Source of the DNA: a bacterium | Lineage (GTDB): Bacteria; SZUA-182; DTGQ01 | Direction: 5' to 3' | Assembly: GCA_023512255.1 (NCBI GenBank) | Contig: JAILZY010000092.1 | Coordinates: 1 to 12,987, forward strand | DNA: 12,987 nt | In this document: positions 1-6,330 of the stretch, one piece after another | Position numbering within the stretch: position 1 is the stretch's first letter | How the letters are laid out: the number at the start of each line of letters is the position of its first letter | Made by a program: the position numbers and the translations under genes | Notes under the pieces: model-generated | Database searches by the model: none | What the model saw: only the letters and a program-made list of their open reading frames with translations | What the model was told of the DNA's origin: nothing

Positions 1-146
1 ACTTTCTTCTCTCTTTATTTTCTCTCCTCCCCTTTATATTTTCAACATTATTTTTTCAACATGGGGAACATCTGTCAATAAATCAAAATTGGTATGATCT
101 TAACTGGATTACCATAGAGGGGGAGTTTCTCATTTACCACTTTGCG

Positions 147-181
147 GGGTGAAAAAGAGGCTTTTTTCGCCTGTATCACCC
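147..181. repeat. Two-part inverted repeat (hairpin)
   Basis: GGGTGA at 147-152 pairs with TCACCC at 176-181, and an inner AGGC (158-161) pairs with GCCT (169-172) around a T-rich loop. No T-run follows on either strand, so it is a poor intrinsic terminator. It could be the end signal of a gene beyond the left edge or a leader structure for the gene at 423. Confidence 0.4.
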
Positions 182-209
182 ACTTTCAACTATTGTTTTT
201 TACCTTGGG

Positions 210-235
210 AATATCTGGCAATGATATCTGGCAAT
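210..235. repeat. Tandem 13-bp direct repeat
   Basis: ATATCTGGCAAT occurs at 211-222 and again at 224-235, a 13-bp period. It lies about 190 bp upstream of the small gene at 423. It may be a regulator site or simple slippage; function unknown. Confidence 0.6.
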
Positions 236-408
236 AGATGTTCAATAACAATAAGTTAGTAAAAAACACGCTCCCTGCCGGTCAAGAGTAAAAGCTTTCG
301 ATTTTTAGAATCAGAAAAAAAGTAATCAGTCGGCCTGAGCCTCGTCTAATATGATGAAAGCAGTAAATAAAAGCTATAACTAACCATATCAGAGAAGAGA
401 TAATACAT

Positions 409-414
409 AAGGAG
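409..414 (+). promoter_or_regulatory. Ribosome binding site of the 42-codon gene
   Basis: AAGGAG with 8-nt spacing to ATG 423. It is the main support for calling the small gene. Confidence 0.65.
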
Positions 415-422
415 ACACGATC

Positions 423-551
423 ATGAATGCCGCCATACAGACCCTTTTGCTGGCATCTTTATTCGGATGGTTGATTGTTGCTATCCCGCTGCCGATTATT
501 ACCGGCATTTTGCTTGACTATCGGACGGCTCGAATTCCATTTGCAAGGTAA
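423..551 (+). CDS. Unrecognised 42-residue single-span membrane microprotein
   Basis: This short reading frame opens with ATG at 423 and ends with TAA at 549-551. The SD AAGGAG (409-414) lies 8 nt before the ATG, which is the best evidence that it is translated. The product starts MNAAIQTLLL and has one uninterrupted hydrophobic stretch, about residues 5-31. This is broken only by prolines at 22 and 24 (IPLP) and is followed by a short basic tail (DYRTARIPFAR). By the positive-inside rule the tail would face the cytoplasm. There is no cleavage site typical of a signal peptide, so it probably stays in the membrane. The gene runs convergently into pstB, with only 50 bp between the two stops. 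I do not recognise a family and assign no function. It might be a subunit or modulator of a nearby membrane complex, or the remnant of a longer gene. Confidence 0.6.
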   Translation: MNAAIQTLLLASLFGWLIVAIPLPIITGILLDYRTARIPFAR

Positions 552-601
552 GCCTAAAGGTGGTGCAAGGCAGGCCTTTTGGGGCAATGTAATTTTCCCG
601 C

Positions 602-1471
602 TTAACCAAAGCGGCCGGTTATATAATCTTCGGTCTGCTTGTTAGAGGGATTGGTAAAGATTTGACTTGTGGGGCCAAACTCAACAACCTTCCCTTCATA
701 GAAAAAAGCCGTAAAGTCAGAGACGCGGGCAGCCTGTTGCATATTATGAGTAACAATGACTATAGTATAGATCGATTTTATCGACTCGATCAGCTCTTCG
801 ATTTTGGCTGTAGCCACCGGGTCAATAGCCGAGGTGGGCTCATCCATGAGCAGCACTTCCGGCTCGATGGCTATAGCTCTGGCAATGCAAAGCCGCTGCT
901 GCTGCCCGCCTGAGAGTGCTGTTCCCGGCCGATGCAGCTTATCTTTGACTTCCTCCCAGAGAGCGGCACGCTTTAAGGCTATCTCCACCCGCTCAGCTAA
1001 CTCACTCTTGGTAAGTTTATAGTGCAGCCTAAGCCCATAGGCGACATTTTCAAAAATGCTCATCGGAAATGGTGTAGGCTTTTGAAAGATCATGCCGACT
1101 TTACGGCGCAGCTCTATTACATCCACCGACGGGGAGAGGATGTTTTCACCATCTAGGATGACTTCGCCGGTAGCCCGCTGATCTCGGTAAAGCTCGAATA
1201 TCCGGTTATATACCCTGATATGGGTGGATTTCCCACATCCTGAGGGGCCGATAATAGCAGTTACGTTCCCTGGAGCGATATCAAGGTTGTTATCGATCAG
1301 GGCTTGATGATTGCCATAGTAGAAGCTAAGGTTACGGGTCGAGATCTTGGGCTGAATGGCTGCTGGGGCAGCGGCCTCACAAGAGGTGCTGCTGTTCGGG
1401 TTTTTCTTATTCGGAGAAAGAGCGCCGTAAGGTAAAATTTTTAGAGGCTCGTCATTCACGGCTGCATTCAC
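602..1471 (-). CDS. pstB: Phosphate ABC transporter ATP-binding protein PstB
   Basis: Cytoplasmic ATPase that powers phosphate uptake through the PstA/PstC channel. All ABC motifs are visible: Walker [10 protein letters not shown] (75-83), Q-loop Q130 in [11 protein letters not shown], signature LSGGQ (186-190), Walker B LLMDE (207-211), D-loop near 214-217 and switch histidine H242. The KPTPFP and [12 protein letters not shown] stretches are typical of PstB. At 289 residues it exceeds the usual 250-260 because of a roughly 40-residue polar, Ser/Pro/Ala-rich N-terminus before the first beta strand. The extension looks genuine: the start is GTG at 1469-1471, seven nucleotides after GGAGG, and its GTGA overlap with the pstA stop implies coupled translation. 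The residues after Walker A (HIRVYNRI) differ slightly from the common FLRxxNRM. No phoU follows; the next gene is convergent. Confidence 0.96.
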   Translation of the reverse strand: MNAAVNDEPLKILPYGALSPNKKNPNSSTSCEAAAPAAIQPKISTRNLSFYYGNHQALIDNNLDIAPGNVTAIIGPSGCGKSTHIRVYNRIFELYRDQRATGEVILDGENILSPSVDVIELRRKVGMIFQKPTPFPMSIFENVAYGLRLHYKLTKSELAERVEIALKRAALWEEVKDKLHRPGTALSGGQQQRLCIARAIAIEPEVLLMDEPTSAIDPVATAKIEELIESIKSIYTIVIVTHNMQQAARVSDFTAFFYEGKVVEFGPTSQIFTNPSNKQTEDYITGRFG

Positions 1472-2313
1472 TTTTTTACCTCCTTAAGTGCAACCCGGGC
1501 AACTACGGTTAGAACCAAAACCGCGCTCATGATCAGAAGCGATGCTCCCCAGGCTATTTCCTGCCAGTCGGTATAGGGTGACATGGCATAGTTGAATATG
1601 GTTACCGTAAGGTTAGCAGTTGGCCGGTTCAGGGAAGTGGGCCAGTAGGGACTGTTCAAGGCTGTAAACAGGAGGGGCGCGGTCTCACCGCTTACCCGGG
1701 CGATAGCCAGAAGCACGCCGGTGATAAGCCCTGTTTTGGCCGCACGGAAGACTACCTGTAATGTTGTCTTCCATCGGGGAGCACCGAGAGCCAAGGCTGA
1801 TTCGCGCAAAGCATTGGGAACAAGTCTCAACATATCTTCAGTGGTTCTGGCCACAATGGGCAGCATGATAACAGCCAAGGCGGCTGATCCGGCATATCCT
1901 GAGAAGTGATGCTTGGGGAGAACCAGCAGGGTATAGATGAAAAGCCCCACGATAATGGATGGTATACCCATCATGACGTTACTGGTAAAGCGCACTAGTG
2001 AGCCGAGCCGGCTGTGTTGGCCGAATTCAGCCAGGTATATCCCAGCCAGAAGCCCCGTGGGGACGCCTGCCAGCGTAGCCAGGAGAGTGATAATCAAAGT
2101 CCCCAGGATAGCATTGGCTACTCCTCCGCCTGTTAAACCGGGTGGGGTGGGTAGGTGGATAAAAAAGGACCAGTTTAATGCGGCGGCTCCTCTTTTTATA
2201 ACCTCGTAGAGTATCCAAGCCAGGATAGTTATCCCTAACAACGCGGCTAGGCTTGAGATAACCTTGACGCCAAAGTCAACCAGTTTGCGGGGGATAGCTG
2301 AGCGGACAATCAC
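1468..2313 (-). CDS. pstA: Phosphate ABC transporter permease PstA
   Basis: Inner-membrane channel subunit that pairs with PstC. The 281-residue length is normal for the family. Six hydrophobic spans are visible at roughly 17-39, 67-94, 112-133, 141-157, 197-217 and 253-275. The cytoplasmic coupling loop carries an EAA-type motif ([12 protein letters not shown], 171-182), followed by the family-typical [12 protein letters not shown] segment (205-216). The start is GTG at 2311-2313, with GGAGG 6 nt upstream and a GTGA overlap with the pstC stop. Its own stop overlaps the pstB start the same way, so pstC, pstA and pstB are one translationally coupled unit. Confidence 0.95.
   Translation of the reverse strand: MIVRSAIPRKLVDFGVKVISSLAALLGITILAWILYEVIKRGAAALNWSFFIHLPTPPGLTGGGVANAILGTLIITLLATLAGVPTGLLAGIYLAEFGQHSRLGSLVRFTSNVMMGIPSIIVGLFIYTLLVLPKHHFSGYAGSAALAVIMLPIVARTTEDMLRLVPNALRESALALGAPRWKTTLQVVFRAAKTGLITGVLLAIARVSGETAPLLFTALNSPYWPTSLNRPTANLTVTIFNYAMSPYTDWQEIAWGASLLIMSAVLVLTVVARVALKEVKK
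1479..1483 (-). promoter_or_regulatory. Ribosome binding site fixing the pstB GTG start
   Basis: Reads GGAGG on the minus strand, 7 nt before GTG 1471 and inside the end of pstA. It supports the GTG start and hence the long N-terminus of PstB. Confidence 0.75.
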
Positions 2314-3299
2314 AGACTGCCTCCAAAACTTTGGCCAATCTTTTTAAGCCAGAGCTGAGCTATGATTTGGATCAAGATGGTAATGGCAAACAGCACCAGC
2401 CCTAGTTTCACCAGGGCGCTTAGGTAGAGGGGTTCGGAAGCCTCGGCAAATTCATTGGCTAGGGTTGAAGCAATGCTGTTAGCAGGCGAGAAGAGCGATT
2501 TTGATATGGTGTGATCATTGCCGATGACAAAGGTAACCGCCATAGTTTCGCCAATGGCCCGACCAAGCCCTAAAAACGCGGCTCCAAGAAGCCCACGCAG
2601 CCCATAGCTGATCGTTACCTTGCGGGTTACTTCCCAGGTGGTTGATCCCAGGCCATAGGCAGACTCCTTCACTACCGCTGGCACCATCCGAAAGACATCT
2701 CGAGCCACGGCACTTATAAAGGGGAGAATCATCAGAGCTAGGATTACCCCTGCGGTCAGCATCCCGATACCCATTGGCGGGCCTTGAAATAGCGGCAAAA
2801 ATCCCAGAGCTTTGCTTAGGCCAGGCTGGATATGTTCAGCCATAAAGGGAGCAAAGACAAACAGCCCCCACATGCCGAAAATGATACTAGGGATAGCTGC
2901 CAGAAGCTCTATGGCATAACCCACCAGCCGACTAATAGCCGGTGGAGCTAGCTCAACCAGGAATACGGCAATCGCCAGACTGAGAGGCACTGCAAGAAGC
3001 AAGGCAATGGCTGTGGACACAAGGGTACCGTAAATGCTGCTTGCTGCTCCAAACTCTTGAGTAACCGGATTCCAAACCTCTGATACCAGAAACTTGAATC
3101 CGAATTTTTGAATAGCCAGGCGAGAGTTACTGAGCAGTTCCCAGAATATGCCGATCATTAGGGCCAGAATCAAAAGGGCGCTCAAGGCAGTCAACCAATG
3201 GAAAACTCTGTCTGCCTTTTTTTGGATATTCTGGTTTTTGATCGGCCTGATTTTTTTATTGACTCGCTGAACCATAAAAAATAAATAAATTCCGGGCAA
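2310..3299 (-). CDS. pstC: Phosphate ABC transporter permease PstC
   Basis: Second channel subunit of the phosphate importer. Six hydrophobic spans lie near residues 36-55, 91-117, 128-152, 178-197, 236-258 and 292-316. An EAA-type coupling segment (KESAYGLGSTTW, 211-222) is followed by the family-typical LGRAIGETMAVTFVIG (245-260). The lysine-rich N-terminal 35 residues should be cytoplasmic. The start is uncertain. The longest frame begins with TTG at 3299 (329 residues), but this codon lies in one arm of a perfect inverted repeat and has only a G-run some 12 nt upstream. ATG at 3275 (321 residues, beginning MVQRVNKKI) has no visible SD. Both lengths fit the family. A 427-nt gap separates it from pstS, though both probably belong to the same Pho-controlled transcript. 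Confidence 0.94.
   Translation of the reverse strand: MPGIYLFFMVQRVNKKIRPIKNQNIQKKADRVFHWLTALSALLILALMIGIFWELLSNSRLAIQKFGFKFLVSEVWNPVTQEFGAASSIYGTLVSTAIALLLAVPLSLAIAVFLVELAPPAISRLVGYAIELLAAIPSIIFGMWGLFVFAPFMAEHIQPGLSKALGFLPLFQGPPMGIGMLTAGVILALMILPFISAVARDVFRMVPAVVKESAYGLGSTTWEVTRKVTISYGLRGLLGAAFLGLGRAIGETMAVTFVIGNDHTISKSLFSPANSIASTLANEFAEASEPLYLSALVKLGLVLFAITILIQIIAQLWLKKIGQSFGGSL
2320..2324 (-). promoter_or_regulatory. Ribosome binding site fixing the pstA GTG start
   Basis: Reads GGAGG on the minus strand, 6 nt before the GTG start at 2313, within the last codons of pstC. Confidence 0.75.
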
Positions 3300-3329
3300 A
3301 GGGAATCCATGCTTTCCCCCTTTGCCCGG
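3292..3329. repeat. Perfect 12-bp inverted repeat at the pstC start
   Basis: CCGGGCAAAGGG (3292-3303) is the exact reverse complement of CCCTTTGCCCGG (3318-3329), separated by a 14-nt loop. In the pst mRNA it would form a strong hairpin directly before or over the pstC start: the candidate TTG at 3297-3299 is inside the stem. No U-run follows, so attenuation of translation, RNA processing or protection of the upstream pstS message seems likelier than intrinsic termination. Confidence 0.75.
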
Positions 3330-3726
3330 ATAGTATACATCTACTCCTTTAAGTTACGGTTACTATACCACCCCTTATGGCACCGACTGCATACGCTTTA
3401 CTTTTGCCCGGCTTGAGTATAGATAACCTCTTGCTATAGGGGTAACCTACGTCAATAGACCTACGTCGTGGTTACCGTGCTCTCACATGCTTTCCCCCTT
3501 CCCAGGGATTGGATATCGGGCTCGGTGTCCGATCCTGCTGTTTGTGCTCTGCTGTGCTCTCCTCCTTTGCCCGGCGGCTGGGCTCTTTTGCCTTGCGGCT
3601 GGCCTATCCTTTGCCCGGCTGGTTTACCTTTGCTAAGCTTTCCCCCTTTTGCCCGACCTGGGTATCGCCCTAGCTAATTGAGATCACAGGCGACTTTTAA
3701 CGCATTTTCCATATCAAAAAGCCCTC
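3300..3726. other. Long non-coding pstS-pstC intercistronic gap
   Basis: There is no credible gene in 427 nt on either strand. Besides the word repeats it contains a GGTAACC (3441-3447) / GGTTACC (3470-3476) inverted repeat enclosing a doubled CCTACGTC. Stable RNA structure between a solute-binding-protein gene and its permease genes is a known way to keep more of the binding protein than of the membrane subunits. That role fits here but is inference. Confidence 0.65.
3308..3659. repeat. Interspersed GC-rich word repeat in the pstS-pstC gap
   Basis: The word TTTGCCCGG (plus strand) occurs at 3321-3329, 3403-3411, 3566-3574 and 3610-3618, with a near copy TTTGCCCGA at 3648-3656. Three copies of a companion word, GCTTTCCCCCTT, lie at 3311-3322, 3489-3500 and 3638-3649. 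A degenerate copy (CTTTTGCCTTGCGG) sits near 3584-3597. In pst mRNA sense the unit reads CCGGGCAAAGG followed by GGGAAAGC. Only the arm at 3292-3303 is inverted relative to the rest. No similar copies were noticed elsewhere in the window. Confidence 0.7.
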
Positions 3727-4791
3727 TTATGGCCAGAGGCTTTGGCCAGCAGCCTTAATCTCCCTACTCCATGCAGATTCCACAAGTTTAACCACGTTTT
3801 CCGGCATGGGCACATAGTGCAGGTCCTTGGCTTCCTTTGTTCCACTCTGGAAGCACCAGTCGAAAAACTTGAGCATAGCCTTGGCTATCTGAGCATCTTT
3901 CTGCTGGCAGTGCATCAGAATGAAGGATGCTCCAGTGATTGGCCAACTTTGTTCACCAGGCTGATCGGTCAAGACCATGTAGAATCCGGCCGCATGTTCC
4001 CAATCGGCATTGGCTGCCGCGGCCTGAAAGGTTTCGATCGTAGGCTCAACGAATTTGCCAGCCTTGTTCTGAAGCCGCGCATAAGTCATCTTGTTTTCCA
4101 GCGCATAAGCAAACTCAACATATCCGATAGCCCCATCAATGCGCTGCACATAGGCGGCCACACCTTCGTTTCCCTTGCCACCTACTCCGACGGGCCATGA
4201 AACAGCCTTGTCTGTGCCGACCTTCTCATGCCACTCGGTCGAGACCTTGTCTAGGTAATTGGTAAAAATCCAGGTGGTACCTGACCCATCTGCCCTGTGG
4301 ACTACGGTAATGGCTTTGTCGGGAAGATTAAGCCCAGGGTTGACCTGCTTAATAGCCTGATCGTTCCATTTGGTTATCTTGCCGAGGAAGATGTTGCTCA
4401 AAAGCTGGGGAGTAAGCTTGAGCTCTCCTGGCTTTATCCCCTTGAGGTTAACCACCGGGACCACTCCTCCGATAATCATAGGGAATTGAATGAGGCCGCT
4501 CTCCTTTAGCTCTTCTTCTTTCAGTGGAGCGTCCGAAGCACCAAAGTCTACAGTTTTGGCCTTGATCTGGGCGATACCACCTCCTGAGCCGATGGATTGA
4601 TAGTTGATTTTCTGGCCGGTCAACTGATTATACTTATGGGCCCATTGAGAGTAGAGAGGATAGGGGAAAGATGCTCCGGCGCCGTTTATGGTCAGCGGCT
4701 CGGCCTGAGCTGTCAAACTACTGGAGATCAAAAGCATCACTGATAGCCAAAAACTCCACCCACAAACACACCACAAGCTCATTCTTTTCAT
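3727..4791 (-). CDS. pstS: Periplasmic phosphate-binding protein PstS
   Basis: High-affinity phosphate receptor that delivers phosphate to PstC/PstA. Residues 1-30 form a signal peptide: basic MKR start, hydrophobic core and an AQA cleavage site before E31. The mature protein carries the family phosphate-binding segments GAGASFPYP (37-45), GSGGG (68-72), FGASDAP (83-89) with D87, and HRADGSGTT (165-173). These match the loops that hold phosphate in characterised PstS proteins. SWPVGVGGKGNEG (198-210) and DGAIGYVEFAYA (219-230) are also typical. There is no lipobox, so it should be soluble in the periplasm. ATG 4791 has AGGAG 6 nt upstream (4798-4802). It is the first pst gene after the Pho-box-like promoter, and it is separated from pstC by the repeat-filled gap. 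Confidence 0.96.
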   Translation of the reverse strand: MKRMSLWCVCGWSFWLSVMLLISSSLTAQAEPLTINGAGASFPYPLYSQWAHKYNQLTGQKINYQSIGSGGGIAQIKAKTVDFGASDAPLKEEELKESGLIQFPMIIGGVVPVVNLKGIKPGELKLTPQLLSNIFLGKITKWNDQAIKQVNPGLNLPDKAITVVHRADGSGTTWIFTNYLDKVSTEWHEKVGTDKAVSWPVGVGGKGNEGVAAYVQRIDGAIGYVEFAYALENKMTYARLQNKAGKFVEPTIETFQAAAANADWEHAAGFYMVLTDQPGEQSWPITGASFILMHCQQKDAQIAKAMLKFFDWCFQSGTKEAKDLHYVPMPENVVKLVESAWSREIKAAGQSLWP

Positions 4792-4876
4792 TGTGTACTC
4801 CTTTCTCGTCTTGGAGCTCTTCTCTTTAGAATTTACGCTCCAATTGTTAGTGGTTTGTTAGATAATGATGAGAATT

Positions 4877-4899
4877 TTATTAAGACCAGGTCTTAATAA
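4877..4899. promoter_or_regulatory. Perfect 23-bp palindrome over the pstS start site
   Basis: The arm TTATTAAGACC (4877-4887) and its exact complement GGTCTTAATAA (4889-4899) flank a single central A at 4888. It overlaps the proposed -10 and is centred about where transcription should start. A dimeric repressor operator or a 5'-end RNA hairpin are both possible. It is distinct from the tandem Pho-box repeats. Confidence 0.65.
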
Positions 4900-4969
4900 T
4901 AGGGAAATATCCGTCAAGCTTTCAGTTAACCAAAATAATTATACTGACCACAAGTTAATCGGCAGTTAG
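4896..4969 (-). promoter_or_regulatory. Candidate PhoB-dependent promoter of pstS
   Basis: On the minus strand there are two pairs of 7-bp words 11 bp apart: CTAACTG-4nt-TTAACTT (4969-4952) and TTAACTG-4nt-CTTGACG (4929-4912). Seven-bp direct repeats with 4-bp spacers are the hallmark of OmpR/PhoB-family sites. A -10-like TATTAT (4901-4896) begins 10 bp after the downstream pair, as in PhoB-activated promoters where the box replaces the -35. The leader to pstS would be about 100 nt. The site assignment rests on spacing and word similarity, not on a close match to the E. coli box. Confidence 0.5.
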
Positions 4970-5395
4970 ATTTTTATAAAAATTTCATTAAGATCACAAG
5001 GATGTATAACTTTTATGACCTTGTCCGTAATTATTTGGAAAAACGTTTCGTAAAATCCCTTCCCTATCGACAGGATTTGTTCTGACAGTGGTTGATTGCA
5101 GACGCAAACCAATTATAAGGAAAGATTTATTTCGACCCCAATTATCCCAGAGATGAAGAGATAAAATATATGCACCTATTGGCATATAGATTGATTTAAT
5201 AAGCTTGAGATTGGAAAAATTTTTATGATTTGATTACTCAAAAGGGGGGTGAGAATAAAAAAAGAAGATAGAAGGGATAATTAAAATGTTTGTACTCATC
5301 TGTTCCCTATTCCCGATAGATTCAAATCGAGGACCTCCTTATCCTCTCTGGGTAAAAATCAATATTTATTAATGCTTATTATTTTTATTATTTTA

Positions 5396-5443
5396 TTTAT
5401 CCATGATTTATTCATGATTTTATTATTTATCATTTATCCATGA
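5396..5443. repeat. Three TTTATYCATGA repeats, two in 11-bp tandem
   Basis: TTTATCCATGA (5396-5406), TTTATTCATGA (5407-5417) and TTTATCCATGA (5433-5443). The first two abut with an exact 11-bp period, one helical turn, which is the spacing preferred by OmpR/PhoB-type regulators. AT richness makes chance repetition possible, but the CATGA core is not simple sequence. They lie 135-180 bp upstream of the exported-protein gene. Confidence 0.5.
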
Positions 5444-5500
5444 AGGTTTTATTTATTCCCTAAGGCATGATTAATAGAGATATCTCCTTGAAGAAAGAAG

Positions 5501-5551
5501 GCTTATCAATTCAATGTCCTGAAATTCATTTCATGACACAAAATGATAAGC
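5501..5551. repeat. Nested inverted repeat upstream of the exported-protein gene
   Basis: Outer arms GCTTATCA (5501-5508) and TGATAAGC (5544-5551) are perfect complements. Inside them GTCCTGAAAT (5516-5525) and ATTTCATGAC (5528-5537) pair at 9 of 10 positions around a 2-bp centre. It ends 15 bp before the GAGGA ribosome site. It may be a leader RNA hairpin or a paired operator; nothing in it matches a riboswitch I know. Confidence 0.6.
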
Positions 5552-5577
5552 TTACCATATAAGATGAGGATATAGCC

Positions 5578-6177
5578 ATGATAAGAAAACCCAGCAAGAA
5601 AATATTTTTTATCAGTCTTCTTGGATTAATGAATTTATGCTGTCTCATCTTTTCCCCAGCTATTAATGCTCAATACTGGGCCCCACTTCCCCCATACAAT
5701 ACCTTGTGGCCGCTTTGGTCTCCAGTGCTCTCTCCTCCTGATCCGATAACTGGGCTTCCTGTGCCGATCGTAAGCAGCCTTTATCCGAACACCATCCTGC
5801 CGGTACAACCTGGGCTTACCTGGGACCCTGCCCTTGATTATCCTTGGCTTCTCTACAATACCCCTCTTGGGATGGCCTATTATGATCCGATAGATGGAAT
5901 AAATTTGTGGCCGCCAAGCTATCTTGTTGGCCCATCAGGTCCGCTGCCTCTTACTTTGCCTGTTGGCTATTCTTCTTTGGCCCCGATCGATTCTACCTGG
6001 CTGACTACCAATGTGCCGATCGCCAATTCAGCCTTCATAGCTTACCTGAAGCCTCTGGTTTTGCCACCAGCGACCCTGCCTCCTTTGGTTACACCGCCGA
6101 CTACGATTCCTCCTGTTTCTCCAGCACCCTGGTCACCGCCAACACTTTTGACGGCAAGCGCAATTTTGGGATTGTAA
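5578..6177 (+). CDS. Exported proline/tryptophan-rich protein of unknown function
   Basis: The start ATG 5578 has GAGGA 7 nt upstream (5566-5570). Residues 1-31 form a signal peptide: basic MIRKPSKK, hydrophobic core and AINA before Q32. Two cysteines (21, 22) lie in the core but do not form a lipobox, so the mature protein is probably soluble or surface-associated. The 168-residue mature part is very unusual. It has 38 prolines (about 23%) and eight tryptophans. It has six aspartates and a single lysine, and no Arg, Glu, His or Cys. The C-terminal third is a run of PP-containing short repeats (163-188), likely extended polyproline-like structure. The motif NTPLGMAYYDP (94-104) resembles NPPYGMYCWDP in the cytochrome encoded just downstream on the same strand. 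I do not recognise a family. The shared motif, orientation and location suggest it works with the cytochrome, but that is inference. Confidence 0.75.
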   Translation: MIRKPSKKIFFISLLGLMNLCCLIFSPAINAQYWAPLPPYNTLWPLWSPVLSPPDPITGLPVPIVSSLYPNTILPVQPGLTWDPALDYPWLLYNTPLGMAYYDPIDGINLWPPSYLVGPSGPLPLTLPVGYSSLAPIDSTWLTTNVPIANSAFIAYLKPLVLPPATLPPLVTPPTTIPPVSPAPWSPPTLLTASAILGL

Positions 6178-6184
6178 ACCATAG

Positions 6185-6217
6185 GGTGTGGAGAGGGGGC
6201 TACCCTCTCTCCACACC
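6185..6217. terminator. Strong 15-bp hairpin after the exported-protein gene
   Basis: GGTGTGGAGAGGGG (6185-6198) and the following G (6199) pair with 6203-6217 around a 3-nt loop CTA, giving 15 pairs with one G-U. It starts 8 nt after the stop codon region of the upstream gene. There is no T-run after it on the plus strand, so it may act as an RNA-end stabiliser or a factor-dependent stop rather than a classical intrinsic terminator. Confidence 0.6.
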
Positions 6218-6270
6218 TCCCCACGCTTTGATCCCTATTGGCATCAAATATGCTCTGATTTAATTTTAAG

Positions 6271-6276
6271 TATAAT
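6271..6276 (+). promoter_or_regulatory. Candidate -10 element for the cytochrome transcript
   Basis: An exact TATAAT, downstream of the 15-bp hairpin and about 290 nt before the cytochrome start. No good -35 lies 16-18 bp upstream and there is no extended -10 TG, so an activator may be needed if it is used. Confidence 0.35.
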
Positions 6277-6330
6277 GAGATATATGAGTTTATAGTGTAA
6301 GCCTTTGGGTTTTAAACCTACCATAAACGT

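Larger units (their letters stand above)
1..422. other. Intergenic region upstream of the microprotein gene
   Basis: I see no gene in this AT-rich stretch on either strand. It holds a direct repeat TTTTCAACAT at 39-48 and 53-62, a tandem 13-bp repeat at 210-235 and an inverted repeat at 147-181 (both listed separately). A CTGTCAA at 72-78 and a TTAACTG at 100-106 resemble single half-sites of a Pho box, but neither has a convincing 11-bp partner. I cannot identify a confident promoter for the small gene at 423. Confidence 0.6.
4970..5577. other. AT-rich divergent spacer between pstS and the exported-protein gene
   Basis: This is the divergent control region for pstS (left) and the gene at 5578 (right). 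I find no supportable gene: reading frames of up to about 60 codons here lack SD sites and recognisable composition. It holds three TTTATYCATGA repeats (5396-5443) and a nested inverted repeat (5501-5551), listed separately. A GAGGA/TCCTC pair near 5330-5350 is too short to call. Confidence 0.6.

Noticed and set aside
72-106. Possible Pho box upstream of the microprotein gene (CTGTCAA and TTAACTG)
   Set aside because: The two words are isolated half-sites without an 11-bp-spaced partner and lie over 300 bp from the gene.
552-601. Bidirectional terminator between the microprotein gene and pstB (AAGG-CAGG-CCTT near 568-581)
   Set aside because: The stem is only about 4-5 bp and the alternative CCTAAAGG/CCTTTTGG pairing is imperfect.
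3303-3421. CRISPR-like array in the pstS-pstC gap
   Set aside because: Repeat words are short (9-12 bp), unevenly spaced and degenerate, with no cas genes, so they do not form a CRISPR.
3468-3677. 69-codon plus-strand reading frame in the pstS-pstC gap
   Set aside because: It is made of the GC-rich word repeats, has no ribosome site, and its Pro/Leu/Cys content follows from the repeats.
5001-5084. 27-codon plus-strand frame beginning MYNFYDLV
   Set aside because: The AAGG abuts the ATG, leaving no spacing for initiation, and nothing else supports it.
4994-5185. 63-codon minus-strand reading frame in the pstS/5578 spacer
   Set aside because: There is no SD before its ATG, it has no recognisable domain, and it lies across the divergent control region.
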